DNA of 64,000 nt from Armigeres subalbatus (lineage: Eukaryota > Arthropoda > Insecta > Diptera > Culicidae), in assembly GCF_024139115.2 (NCBI RefSeq), contig NW_026943443.1:1-64000 (forward strand). The letters run 5' to 3'. The translations under genes were made by a program, and so were the position numbers. Positions within the stretch are counted from its first letter, which is position 1; each line of letters begins with the position of its first letter. Below the pieces are notes generated by a model. The model worked only from the letters and a program-made list of their open reading frames with translations, was not told the DNA's origin and made no database searches. Below are positions 46,506 to 56,728 of this stretch, piece after piece.

Positions 46506-49275
46506 ATTATTATTATTTATTCAGACTAAGGCCGAAGTGGCCTGTGCGGTATATAAGAGTCTTCTCCATTCGGCTCGGTCCATGGCTACACGTCGCCAAC
46601 CACGCAGTCTACGGAGGGTCCGCAAGTCATCTTCCACCTGATCGATCCACCTTGCCCGCTGCGCACCTCGCCTTCTTGTGCCCGTCGGATCGTTGTCGAG
46701 AACCATTTTCACCGGGTTACTGTCCGACATTCTGGCTACGTGCCCGGCCCATCGCAGTCGTCCGATTTTCGCGGTGTGAACGATGGATGGTTCTCCCAAC
46801 AGCTGATGCAATTCGTGGTTCATTCGCCTCCTCCACGTACCGTCCGCCATCTGCACCCCACCATAGATGGTACGCAGCACTTTCCTTTCGAAAACTCCAG
46901 TGCGCGTTGGTCCTCCACGAGCATCGTCCAGGTCTCGTGTCCGTAGAGGACTACCGGTCTAATTAGCGTTTTGTAGATTGTCAGTTTGGTACGGCGGCGA
47001 ACTCTATTCGATCGGAGCGTCTTGCGGAGTCCAAAGTACGTACGATTTCCAGCCACTATGCGTCTCCGAATTTCTCTGCTGGTGTCATTTTCGGCAGTCA
47101 CCAGTGAGCCCAAGTACACAAATTCTTCTACCACCTCGATTTCGTCACCACCGATGCAAACTCGCGGTGGGTGGCTCACATTGTCTTCTCTTGAACCTCT
47201 GCCTATCATGTACTTCGTCTTCGACGTGTTGATGACTAGTCCGATCCGCTTAGCTTCCCTCTTCAGTCTGATGTAGGCTTCCTCCATCTTCTCAAAGTTA
47301 CGTGCCATAATATCTATGTCGTCGGCGAAACCAAATAGCTGGACGGACTTATTGAAAATTGTACCACTCGTGTTAATCCCTGCTCTTCGTATTACCCTTC
47401 CAAAGCGATGTTGAATAGCAAACACGAAAGACCATCACCTTGCCGTAACCCTCTGCGGGTTTCGAAGGGACTCGAGAATGCCCCTGAAACTCGAACTACG
47501 CACATCACCCGATCCATCGTCGCTTTGATCAATCGTGTCAGTTTATCCGGAAAACCGTGTTCGTGCATTAGCTGCCATAGCTGGTCCCGATCGATTGTAT
47601 CATATGCGGCTTTGAAGTCGATGAATAGATGATGTGTGGGCACGTTGTATTCGCGGCATTTCTGCAGTACTTGGCGAATGGCGAACACCTGGTCCGTGGT
47701 GGAGCGTTCGCCCATAAAACCCGCCTGGTACTGCCCCACGAACTCCCTTGCAGTTGGTGCTAGTCGACGGCATAAAATTTGGGAGAGTACATTGAAGGCG
47801 GCGTTCAGCAATGTGATTGCGCGGTAGTTGCTACAATCCAGCTTATCGCCCTTTTTGTAGATGGGACACACGACACCTTCCATCCACTCCTGCGGCAAAA
47901 CTTCCTCCTCCCAAATCTTGGTAATGACCCAGTGCAGCGCTCTAGCCAGTGCCTCACCACCGTGTTTAAATAGCTCTCCTGGTAGTTGGTCAACCCCAGG
48001 GGCTTTGTTGTTCTTCAGCCGGCCAATCTCCTCCTGGATTTCCTGGAGATCCGGAGCCGGTAGAATTATGTCCTGCGCGCGTTCTCCCAGGTCCATCACC
48101 ATACCGCCATCTTCGTCTGCCACATCGCCATTCAGGTGCTCTTCGTAGTGCTGCCGCCACCTTTGGATCACCTCACGCTCGTTCGTAAGAAGGTTCCCGT
48201 TTATGTCCTTACACATATCAGGCTGTGGCACGTGGCCCTTACGTGAACGGTTTAACTTCTCATAGAACTTTCGTGTGTTATTAGCGCGGTACAGTTGCTC
48301 CGTTTCTTCACGGTCTCGATCTTCCTGCTGGCGCTTTTTCCTCCGGAAAATCGAGTTTTGACTGTTCCGCGCCTGTTTATATCGTGCCTCGTTCGCCCTC
48401 GTGCGGTGTTGCAGCAATCTCGTCCATGCTGCATTCTTCTCTTCCACTAACTGCTCACATTCGCCGTCATACCAGTCGTTTCTCTGATCCGGGGGCACCG
48501 TGCCTAGTGCAGCGGTTGCGGTGCTACCAATGGCGGATCGAATATCTCTCCAGCCATCTTCAAGAGACACTGCGCCTAGCTGCTCTTCCGTTGGAAGTGC
48601 CACTTCCAGCTGCTGCGCGTATTCTTGGGCTAGTCTACCGTCTTGTAGCCGCCCAATGTTAAGCCGCGGCGTCCGACTTCGACGCGTGTTGTACACCGTC
48701 GAGAGTTTTGAGCGCAGGCATACTGCAACGAGGTAGTGGTCGGATTCAATATTCGCACTGCGGTAAGTGCGGACATTCGTGATGTCGGAGAAGAATTTAC
48801 CGTCGATTAGAACGTGATCGATTTGGTTTTCCGTTTCTTGGTTAGGTGATCTCCATGTGGCCTTGTGGATATTTTTGCGGGGAAAGAAGGTGCTTCGGAC
48901 TACCATTCCGCGGGAGGCTGCGAAGTTTATGCATCGTTGGCCGTTGTCATTCGATACGGTGTGCAGACTATCCGGTCCGATGACCGGTCTATACATTCCT
49001 CCTTCCTACCTGTGCGTTCATGTCACCGATGACGATTTTGACGTCCGCAGTGAGCATCCATCGTATGTCTGCTCCAGCTGTGCGTAGAACGCTTCTTTCT
49101 CGTCGTCGGGTCTCCCTTCGTGTGGGCAGTGCACGTTGATGATGCTATAGTTGAAGAAACGGCCTTTAATCCTCAGCTTGCACATCCTTGCGTTGATTGG
49201 CTGCCACCCAATCACGCGTTGGCGCATCTTACCCAGCACTATGAAGCCGGTTCCCAGCTCGTTGGTGGTGCCACA
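46506..49275 (-). mobile_element. RTE-clade retrotransposon, 5'-truncated (copy e)
   Basis: 2770 bp on the minus strand, flanked by an 11-bp target duplication GGAATGTCTGT (46495-46505, 49276-49286). The 3' tail on the element strand is AATAAATAATAATAATA, a simple repeat rather than poly(A), as usual for RTE. It interrupts the BEL gag-protease region. The element is nearly identical to copy d, extends about 110 bp further 5', and is opposite in orientation. Confidence 0.95.
46521..49239 (-). pseudogene. RTE endonuclease-RT ORF, several single-base frameshifts
   Basis: Same domain order as copy d. The best frame is 48996-47392, about 534 codons covering the second half of the endonuclease and the RT up to the GLRQGDGLSCLLFNIALEG block, with motif YRAITLLNA intact (it is shifted in copy d). 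A missing G near 47398 shifts the frame before the catalytic loop, FADDIDIM (near 47325). A second missing base near 46908 shifts the C-terminal region, and a third change near 49035 splits the endonuclease. Breaks fall at different places from those in copy d, so the two copies decayed independently from a functional source. Confidence 0.9.
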
Positions 49276-49286
49276 GGAATGTCTGT

Positions 49287-50484
49287 GGCCAGTGGCGAAA
49301 AACTTTGCGGATTTGGAATGGCGTGTTTGGAGATTAAGGATGGGAGGCTTGAGGAATGCTGGGGAGTATTATGGGCTTGCTTATTAACTGATAAGGTTGT
49401 GGAAGTCTGTGTCGCTTGTGGGTTCTGTAGAAAACGCTTGTTCGATTGTGGAGTTGACTGATTGTCAGACGATTCATTCGCCTTCAAGTGCAACATATAG
49501 TGATGTCGTTCCGGCTGGCCGAACGATTCTCCGATGAGTGAGCGCAAAACCGTGCAATGATTTTTCGGGAAATCCATCAGCTTGTCGAATTTAGGAACCT
49601 CCTTTGAACGGTGCTCCGTTTCCCACAAACGAAGCGTTGTTGTGTCCAGCTTACTTGAAAGTATGTGAACGAGTATCGTACTCCATTCAGATGTCTTTTC
49701 TCCCAGTTTGTCCAGCATTTGCAAATGTTTATCGAACTCATTGATGACATGGTTGAGTGATTCAAAAGTCTCCTTTTTCATGGATTGCACTGCAAATAAA
49801 GCCTCGAGATGGGACTTCACCAGAAGCTTTTTATTGTCGTAGCGTGATTCCAACGAATTCCACGCTATCGAATAATTGTTAGCCGTCAGATCGATGGAAG
49901 CAATCTGTTGCAGTGCTTCTCCTGCCAAAGAGGACCGCAGGTACGTGAACCTATCGATGACCGAAAGATGGGTATTGTCCACAATCAGATTGTGAAACGT
50001 ATCTCTGAATGTGACCCACTCCATCAACGAACCAACGGAAAATCGGCAACTTGAGTTCTGGCAATTTTACTCGCATTGTTTGGATGGTAACCTGCTGCAT
50101 TACTGTAGCGGATGCAGAACTAGAGCCCACACCGGGACATGACAAAAACGTTTGAAGAAGGTTCTTAATGGTAAAGTACTGGTTCGCAAAATCCTTCATA
50201 ATCTTCCTGTTTGATTCTTCCACCTTTTGTTGTAGTGCTTTCCGCTTCCGTTTATCCTCGTCTTTCTCGTCCGTTTCGGTGATATCTTCATCGTCCTCTA
50301 GTAGTAATTCAATATTCACTCTCACTTCACAGAATTCATTGTACACCTCGTCAAGCTTTTTCAGTCTAGCATCCACCGAAGTCTTGTCACGACTTAAATC
50401 ATAGTTCTTCACAAATTCACTAATCGAATCCACTACGTCACGTAGCAGTCGTTCCTTCTTGGTCCATCTCCGCAGATCTGACAT
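49287..50484 (-). pseudogene. BEL Gag-like (DUF1759) region, frameshifted
   Basis: Minus strand from an ATG at 50484 ('MSDLRRWTKKERLL'). The N-terminal third is a charged coiled-coil-like segment with an acidic stretch (LLLEDDEDITETDEKDEDK near 50280). The DUF1759 capsid-like domain starts around 'VKLPELKLPIF' near 50060. A frameshift at about 50035 moves it into the frame of 50027-49287 ('MEWVTFRDTFHNLI', 'LRSSLAGEAL', 'AWNSLESRYDNK'). I see no CCHC zinc knuckle before the insertion site at 49287, nor at the start of the next section, whereas BEL/Pao usually has them. Gag would form the particle shell. Confidence 0.85.
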
Positions 50485-51101
50485 TCTGTACAATATGCAC
50501 TAGAAAACTCACACTCCACAAGTAATCGAACGCGCTATGGTACGGATCGCGATTGACAGAACCCCGCGGACAACAGACAGAAGCAATATAAATCGATCGG
50601 CATTGGCCAATCAACCTTAAAGTAAACTCAACCCAGTAGATAAATCAACCTCGTTTTCCAAACAAACGCAAAGCATGCAATCGATCATTTATTTATTCTC
50701 GTTTGAGCCACATGCAACTGGCTTTGTGTCGATCGCCGACAACTGACCATGCATTCAGATGCCACTACAGACAGACTCATTAATTAATTGAATTCACGTT
50801 TCGATCCAATTTGTACTCCTTTCGCCGTAGAGGCTGATGCTTCTCCTGCACCGTCGATGGTGTTTGATCGAACGAAGATAGTGTGATGAACAGATAGATG
50901 CCGGTCAGTGGGAAATCGAACAATAGCACATCCAATGTGATAGACAATCATCTATCTGCTTGTTATAAGGCACTACACAATGATGCGGACAATGTACATA
51001 CGCCGGCGTCCAAAATGGTTTGGCCACGCCGTCGCTCGCGCACTTTATGGAACCGTAAATTGATCACCCCGATTGATATCCGGTTCGAAGGACCAAAACT
51101 A
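50485..51101 (-). other. BEL 5' leader and primer-binding site
   Basis: Between the 5' LTR (51102-51445) and the gag start. Immediately inside the LTR, at 51078-51096 on the plus strand, the element strand reads TGGTCCTTCGAACCGGAT (two to three bases after the LTR), a TGG-starting stretch with a T-loop-like TTCGAA core and the expected primer-binding position. I cannot assign the tRNA. No other features. Confidence 0.6.
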
Positions 51102-51445
51102 TGTCAACGTCTTCGATCTAAGGTCACTGGATTTGGATTTTAATTGTGATAAAAAATACGGAAACTGTTCTTCGGTTACACCGATACTTGGTGGCTCTTT
51201 CACTGCACAGATCGAGTTAAAAACCGAGTTTATAGAGACACAACCGATACGGACGATAGTTTATTTGATACTACTTTACGTTACATTCAGGAAAATCTAG
51301 ATTCGATTGTAGTGTATGCAAGGTACCTATACTATTAATACGGAGAGAGCAAATCTAGTATTCTCGCTATCATCATTTGGGATGATGATTGTTGTAGAGT
51401 GGGCTTGGAATCGACAATACTCATAATAATACTAATTAATATACA
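51102..51445 (-). repeat. BEL 5' LTR
   Basis: 344 bp, identical to the 3' LTR at 20724-21067 except for one visible base. Flanked on its outer side by ACTAC (51446-51450). For this minus-strand element, transcription would start here. Confidence 0.95.
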
Positions 51446-51665
51446 ACTACCATTCGGGCGTTTTGCCCCAGGCCTATTTTTAAAACATGTTTTAAATGCG
51501 TTAGAAAGTTATTAAAACCTTATTGTTTTGAATAAGAGATCATTGTGAAATGTAGCTGGGTTTGTAAATTTTGCACCTGTATGTTGAAATGGTTGGGTAT
51601 TTTTGTTTGTATGGGCGAAAACATCGAAAAAGCTTAAGGGGTGCATTTTGGACCGTTCTCCCCTA

Positions 51666-51710
51666 CATATAAAAACAAAAGGGGCCCTATCAGGGATTGA
51701 ATCCTAAAGA
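51666..51710 (-). pseudogene. Non-LTR RT fragment, outer part
   Basis: The minus strand encodes the conserved QSLIGPLLFLY block (the 'GPLLF' RT motif). The next conserved residues are on the other side of the MITE, at about 20425-20400. This is the outer part of the RT fragment at 19900-20430. Homology fades beyond about 51710, so the element was 5'-truncated there. Confidence 0.65.
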
Positions 51711-52167
51711 GAATGAACAAGTTTCTCACTTATCATCTCTGTATACATACACGATATGTAGCATACCGCGAGAGACTTTTTTCGCAAGCTGTCATGATAG
51801 AGAACTGATTCGGGAACGATTTAGTTCGGAAAAGGTATTGGAGGGTAACCGCCCCTTCGGTGGGGTTTGATCCCACGACCCTAGTTCGCATGACAGGTGC
51901 TTTCCCTACTAAGCTACGAAGGACCTCCGTCGTCCACCGCAGCTTAGCGGGTACTGATGAAACCAAATTCCCAGCACCAGGTACCAGCCTGCGAGAGATC
52001 GGCCACCGAAGGGGCGGTTACCCTCCAATACCTTTTCCGAACTAAATCTATCATATGTTGTACATATGCATAATCAAGTTTCAGACATAGTAATTAATTT
52101 CCACACCGGGTGGCTTAATACCCGGCATATAGGCAATTAACTTTGAATGTACTGATTCAGGAAGCTA
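51711..52167. other. Intervening DNA
   Basis: No ORF with a recognised domain. It contains the tRNA-like inverted-repeat element described separately (51819-52047). Confidence 0.4.
51819..52047. mobile_element. 229-bp element with perfect 45-bp inverted repeats and tRNA-like core
   Basis: Arms 51819-51863 and 52003-52047 are perfect complements over 45 bp. Inside, the minus strand has an A-box match TAGCTTAGTAGGG (near 51916) and a degenerate B-box-like GGGATCAAACC (near 51872), with a tRNA anticodon-arm-like CACCTGTCATGCG between them. So it looks like a tRNA-related sequence turned into a foldback element. The B box extends into the left arm. It is not a functional tRNA gene, as the acceptor stem does not pair in the expected way. 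Confidence 0.6.
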
Positions 52168-53209
52168 TAGAGTAGAGTGGGGCAAGAGTGCGCGTGGGGT
52201 AAGAGTACGTTTTCGATTTTTTGAAGTAATAAAAAAAGATAAACTAGCAGCACTGCATCAGTTTGACAGGTATTCTGGCCAACTATTATCATGTGTAATT
52301 GTAAACGATTTGAATAAACAACAAGGGAGATATGGAGTTAGATAACTTTTTGGTCATTTTGCTAAAAATAATTGGATTTCCGCAACTAGTATTTCATTAC
52401 CATATATACGTTCAATCAGGTGAACATTATACCATTTCGATAATCTCTTGTATAGAGTACTTTATTGTACAGAACACCAATCCGGTTGGTTTTCCAAGAA
52501 GACAAAACCATTACTTAAATAATTTTTGGGACTGTGGGGTAAAAGTACGCAGGAACCGGTGGGGCAAGAGTACGCATATGAATCTTCAAGTTATGATGTC
52601 AAACCCGTATCTCCGGACGAAATAAGACTTCTTCCAAAGCGTAAAGGTCCACAACTAAGAAAAAAGGGACAGAATTTGAAATTATCACAAGTTTTTAGGA
52701 TAAGTTGAAGTAATTTGGTGTTAAAAAGGACTTAGCGAACAAAGCACTGAAGCGAAATAATGAAATTGTATTAGGACTTGTTGTACACCTAAACATAGTA
52801 CGAAAACACAATTTCATCTAAATGATAATTTCATTTAATCAAAAGAAACGCAACGTTACCTGGGAGGGGTTGTGAGATGTGTGACGATCCATATAATTTT
52901 TAGAGGATTCATACAAATAGTGTAAGATAGGAGATGAGGGGTGATGAAATATCGAAATTTTACGTTACGTGATTGGTGGACTTTCTTTAAGGAAAATGCC
53001 TTTGTATACGCCACGCGAAACCTGATATTTATTTTTACCTCTGTAGTTTTTTGTATATATAAAAAACAATGGTTTTTCGTATGAAAGTGCACATTTTTAG
53101 GACCCCCTCTCCCTTTAAGAGTTACGTAATCTTTGAACATTCCCTAATATATGCTCATTAAACATCAATTAAATGTTATTAACTCTTATTTGTGTTAATA
53201 TATACATAC

Positions 53210-54097
53210 TAGAGTGGGGCGCAGTTGTATGGAAAATCGCAAACTTCGTCCGATCAAGTGAGATCAAGGTTTTTCTGAATCGTTTTGGGACCCCAATCAA
53301 CTGTGCAAAATATGGGCTCGATTGGTTGCAACCTCGCATGCCGCATCGCGTTTCAAATTTACATGGAGATTAGTATGGGAAAACGTACTTTTTCACATTT
53401 TTGCTCTTAGCGGCTTCAATTTATCATCAAGCACGTGACTCAATACGTTAGCATATAGATGGAAGATGCCGAAAGACTTTGCCGAAGAAAGTACGTAGCT
53501 GGAAGGTCTACAAAAAATGTTATTACGTTTCTAAAATTGATTGTTCAAATTATATGCAAGAAATCAATGTTTCTGCCAGCACTACCGGACAACCTATGAT
53601 TATCGAAGGGCAAAACCCATCTTCCTTCTTGTCGGATTTTTTTGTTTGTGAAATAATTCCGGATCGCTCCCATTAGCTCTAAAGCCCTATAAGATCAATT
53701 ATTTTGAAATAACACTCAGTTAAATTATTGGTCTACGTAGTACGGCAGTGCTGGCAGAATAAATGATTTTTTGGATATGGTTTGAACACTCAATGTTCGA
53801 AGCCTCATAACTTTTTTCGTGGACTTTCCAGCAACGTGCCTTCTTCAGCAAAGTTTTTCGGCATCCTTTGGGTTATACTTTAACGCATGTGCCACTTGGT
53901 TTACGATGAACTGAAACCTCTAGTAGTAGAAATGCAAAAATATACTTTCTCCCATACTAATTTCCATACAAACTTCAAACGCGATGCGGAAAGCGAGGAA
54001 GCAACCAATCGGTCCCAAATTCTGCACAGTTGTTCAGGACCCAGAATTGCTTCGAAAAACCATTGATTTGAAAAAATGACCATGACGCCCCACTCTA
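53210..54097. mobile_element. Palindromic MITE (TAGAGTGGGGCG ends)
   Basis: 888 bp. Ends TAGAGTGGGGCG and the complement CGCCCCACTCTA. The inversion extends further inward in imperfect form: 'CGCATCGCGTTTCAAATTTACATGGAGATTAGTATGGGA' near 53341-53380 pairs with its counterpart near 53950-53990, so most of the element folds back. Its ends resemble those of the larger host element (TAGAGTGGGG), suggesting relatedness. Non-coding. Confidence 0.7.
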
Positions 54098-54831
54098 ATA
54101 TATACTTAAAGCACATGATTGGATAAATGCGTACTCTTACCCCACCCGATGCGCACTTTTACCCCACCGGTGGGGTAAGAGTGCGTTTTTTACTTGTCTT
54201 GCAATAAGGGTTCTACTAAAACGAATCTCAATAATTTCAATATTTTGACGTAAACTACGTCTAAGGGGAAGACTCGAATACAGGGGGACAAATGAAAATT
54301 TCCAAATTCGAGACCGTCACGAAATCATGTAAGATTTTGAACTTGAATAGCGTCTTTACCTTCCGATGGATTTTTGAGATTTATATATCAATCGACTCGG
54401 AAATTCTCTACCAATTTGTCAATTATATTGAAACTTTAAGTTATGAACGTTAAAATAGGGTATCGGATCATTTTGGCAGCACCCTCTTTTCTTGTCCGCA
54501 AGAGTCTCGTTTCGGCCGTCGCCGTTCAGTGCGGTTGGCTTTTGGACTCTGCTTTTTGTGCGGTGTTTCGCACAAAAAGTAGAACAATGGAGCCAGAACA
54601 GTGACCGCGGTCGAAACAAAGGTAACAAAAATGCGTAATGTAGTGCATGGTGTATAAGAAGTGATGCAGATAGGGGCATGTTTGTGCAGGCATGAGACGA
54701 TCAATTGTTATCAATGCCAATGCCCTTGCTAGTAATGCAATCATCGCAATGTAATTGCACAAACATGTTTATATTAAAAAATGACTTTGGAAAAATGTTG
54801 AACTTTTTTTTTTCAAACTGAAGACTAATAA
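54098..54831. other. Intervening DNA of the 10.3-kb element
   Basis: Contains GGGGTAAGAGTGCG and its complement near 54128-54192. Further on is GCACCCTCTTTTC at 54479-54491, a motif repeated near 61865 and, inverted, near 62024-62036. The last 8 bp (ACTAATAA, 54824-54831) are the I-element target duplication. No gene recognised. Confidence 0.5.
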
Positions 54832-55158
54832 CACTTCCTCTCAAACCGTCGTTCGGAGCGGACTACAAAAGCGAAACACGAGCCAAAAGTCAAGTGTAGT
54901 GAAGCGTCTATATAAACCGCGTCGGCGAAGCAAAAAAAAATTCTTAACCTCTAATTCTTTATAGTTTTTTTCATCTCGTTTAATTAATCATTTTCCTAAA
55001 AATTTAAATTGTAAATAGTTAGATAGAGTAAAATTTCAGTCAATAAGTGTTAGTTTATAAGTTGTAAATAGTAAGAATAGAGAAAAACTCATTATTTTTT
55101 GGAATAAGTTAGGTTAGGTGTTAGGTGACGCTAGTCCCATGCTTGGTTGACCCCGGGC

Positions 55159-56715
55159 ATGGCGGCACCACAGACAGACGATCCAAAGCTACCACCAGAC
55201 AAAGGTAAGGAATGGATGGAGACCAGTTTACCCCACACAGACGAAGAAGATCTATTCACAGGATTCCCTGAACAACAACAACAAACACAAAAAGAATACG
55301 CTCAACGCAAAAGACGCGAAAACAATGAGCAACAAGACAAACAAAGCAAACTACAAAAAACAACAAAAACACAATACAATACAAGATCACAAGACCAAAA
55401 TCAAGATAAACACACAAATGAACAAACAACAAACACTAACCAAAATAACACAAAAGACAAAAAAAACAACTATCTGAGAAATGAAAATAAAGAAAAACAA
55501 ATTAACTGGATCCAAAATAAGCAACATGATGTACTATTCATTGAACCAATTTCAACCAAAGAAGGAGAAAAACTGCTGGAACCTATGGAAGTAGGAAAAT
55601 TCCTCCATGACATAGGACTTGACCAGTTCATTGAACTCAAACGAGCTGGTCAGTACAGGTACAAACTCATTTACAAAACACCAAAAGACACAGAAAAAAT
55701 TCTTAACTCGACACAAACCCTCAAGAACAACAACTACAAAGCATTCATTCCAAGAATGTTGCTTGAGACGACAGGAATACTCAAAAACATACCAATCTCA
55801 CTCACAGAAAAAGACATCTTCCAGAACACAATTTCCGACAAAAAAATCACTCGAATAGAAAGAATAAAAAGACGCAAAGACCCACGAGACCCACAATCGA
55901 ACCTTATCGACACACGATCCATTAAAATTACGTTTGAAGGACCGGAACTACCGCGAATGATATCTATCTACGGAGTTCACGAGAAACCGGAAATTTACGT
56001 TTATCCAGTAAGAATTTGCACTTCATGCTGGAGGTTAGGACACAAAAGCATAGCTTGTAAAAGCAAAAACCTGCATAACATGCGGACCATATATCACAGA
56101 AGAACACACTCAATGTGAGGAAAACAGCAAAAACATGCAGGAACTGTGGTGGAAACCATCTACCCACAAATAGAGACTGCCCGGAACGTGTCAGACTAGA
56201 ACATATAAATGTAGCTATGACTGTCAATTAAATGACATTTCAGGAAGCAGAACACCTTTATCCAAAACCCACCATAAAACATCCAACAAATTTGCTCTGT
56301 TAGAGTCTACTGCTGAATTCCCTCATTTGGAACAGCCAAGTACGACGAACACCAAGTTCCGACAGGTAAACCTCCCAACAACAACAAAGTTGACTACAAA
56401 ACAATAATACAGAATATGAATAAAGACGAAACACAAAAGAAAACTAAGACAAGACCTGAAATACAGAACACATTCCCGACAGTCGAGACGTATCCCGAAA
56501 AAGTACAGGTAATTAGTAATAATCCACACAAAGTTACAGAATCGGAGAGACTACAAACAGAACAAGGAAACATGACAAAACAACTACAACATATCTTTGA
56601 AAAAATTACCGAAAAAACGACTGATAACAATATTGAATCAGACGTTTTGCTAATTGAAATAGCTTCAATGTTACAAAATTTAATACAAACGACAAAATCT
56701 CACACTAAAAAATGA
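55159..56715 (+). pseudogene. I-clade ORF1 (Gag-like, zinc knuckles), frameshifted
   Basis: A likely ATG is at 55159 ('MAAPQTDD'). The N-terminal part is rich in Gln, Lys, Asn and Thr. A conserved gag-like domain occupies about 55560-55980 ('FIEPISTKEGEKLLEPMEVGKFLHDIG' region). Zinc knuckle 1 (CTSCWRLGHKSIAC) is in frame. Knuckles 2 and 3 (CITCGPYITEEHTQC and CRNCGGNHLPTNRDC) are each reached only by a +1 shift, both times at AGCAAAAAC (near 56062 and 56126). Further breaks near 56230 and 56405 precede the C-terminal 'NKDETQKKTKTRPE' segment ending at 56715. Each knuckle shift could be one extra A in a run. Confidence 0.75.
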
Positions 56716-56728
56716 TAATCATTTTTGA

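Larger units (their letters stand above)
20724..51445 (-). mobile_element. BEL/Pao LTR retrotransposon with three nested insertions
   Basis: Two 344-bp LTRs (20724-21067, 51102-51445), each starting TG and ending CA, are flanked by the 5-bp direct repeat ACTAC (20719-20723, 51446-51450). Coding domains on the minus strand run gag, aspartic protease, RT, RNase H, integrase from high to low coordinates, which is the BEL/Pao order. About 7.05 kb remains after removing CACAGC copies 2 and 3 and the RTE copy with their duplications, slightly under a typical element. The LTRs differ at one visible position (a C near 20914 against A near 51292), so insertion looks recent, yet the ORF has several frameshifts and a large integrase deletion. 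It cannot move autonomously. Confidence 0.95.
20431..51663. mobile_element. MITE with GGGGAGAACGG ends, split by BEL
   Basis: Inverted ends: GGGGAGAACGGTCCAAAATG from 20431 and its complement ending at 51663, 26 bp long and flanked by TA (20429-20430, 51664-51665). Without the BEL insertion (20724-51445 plus one ACTAC) the element is only about 506 bp, of ordinary complexity and non-coding. It sits in a non-LTR RT fragment whose conserved blocks lie on both sides, 31 kb apart. The two halves are the direct evidence that everything between them was inserted later. Confidence 0.85.

Noticed and set aside
20724..51445. Endogenous viral element
   Set aside because: Domain order and LTRs are those of a BEL/Pao retrotransposon; no envelope-like ORF or RNA-virus polymerase motif was seen anywhere in the window.
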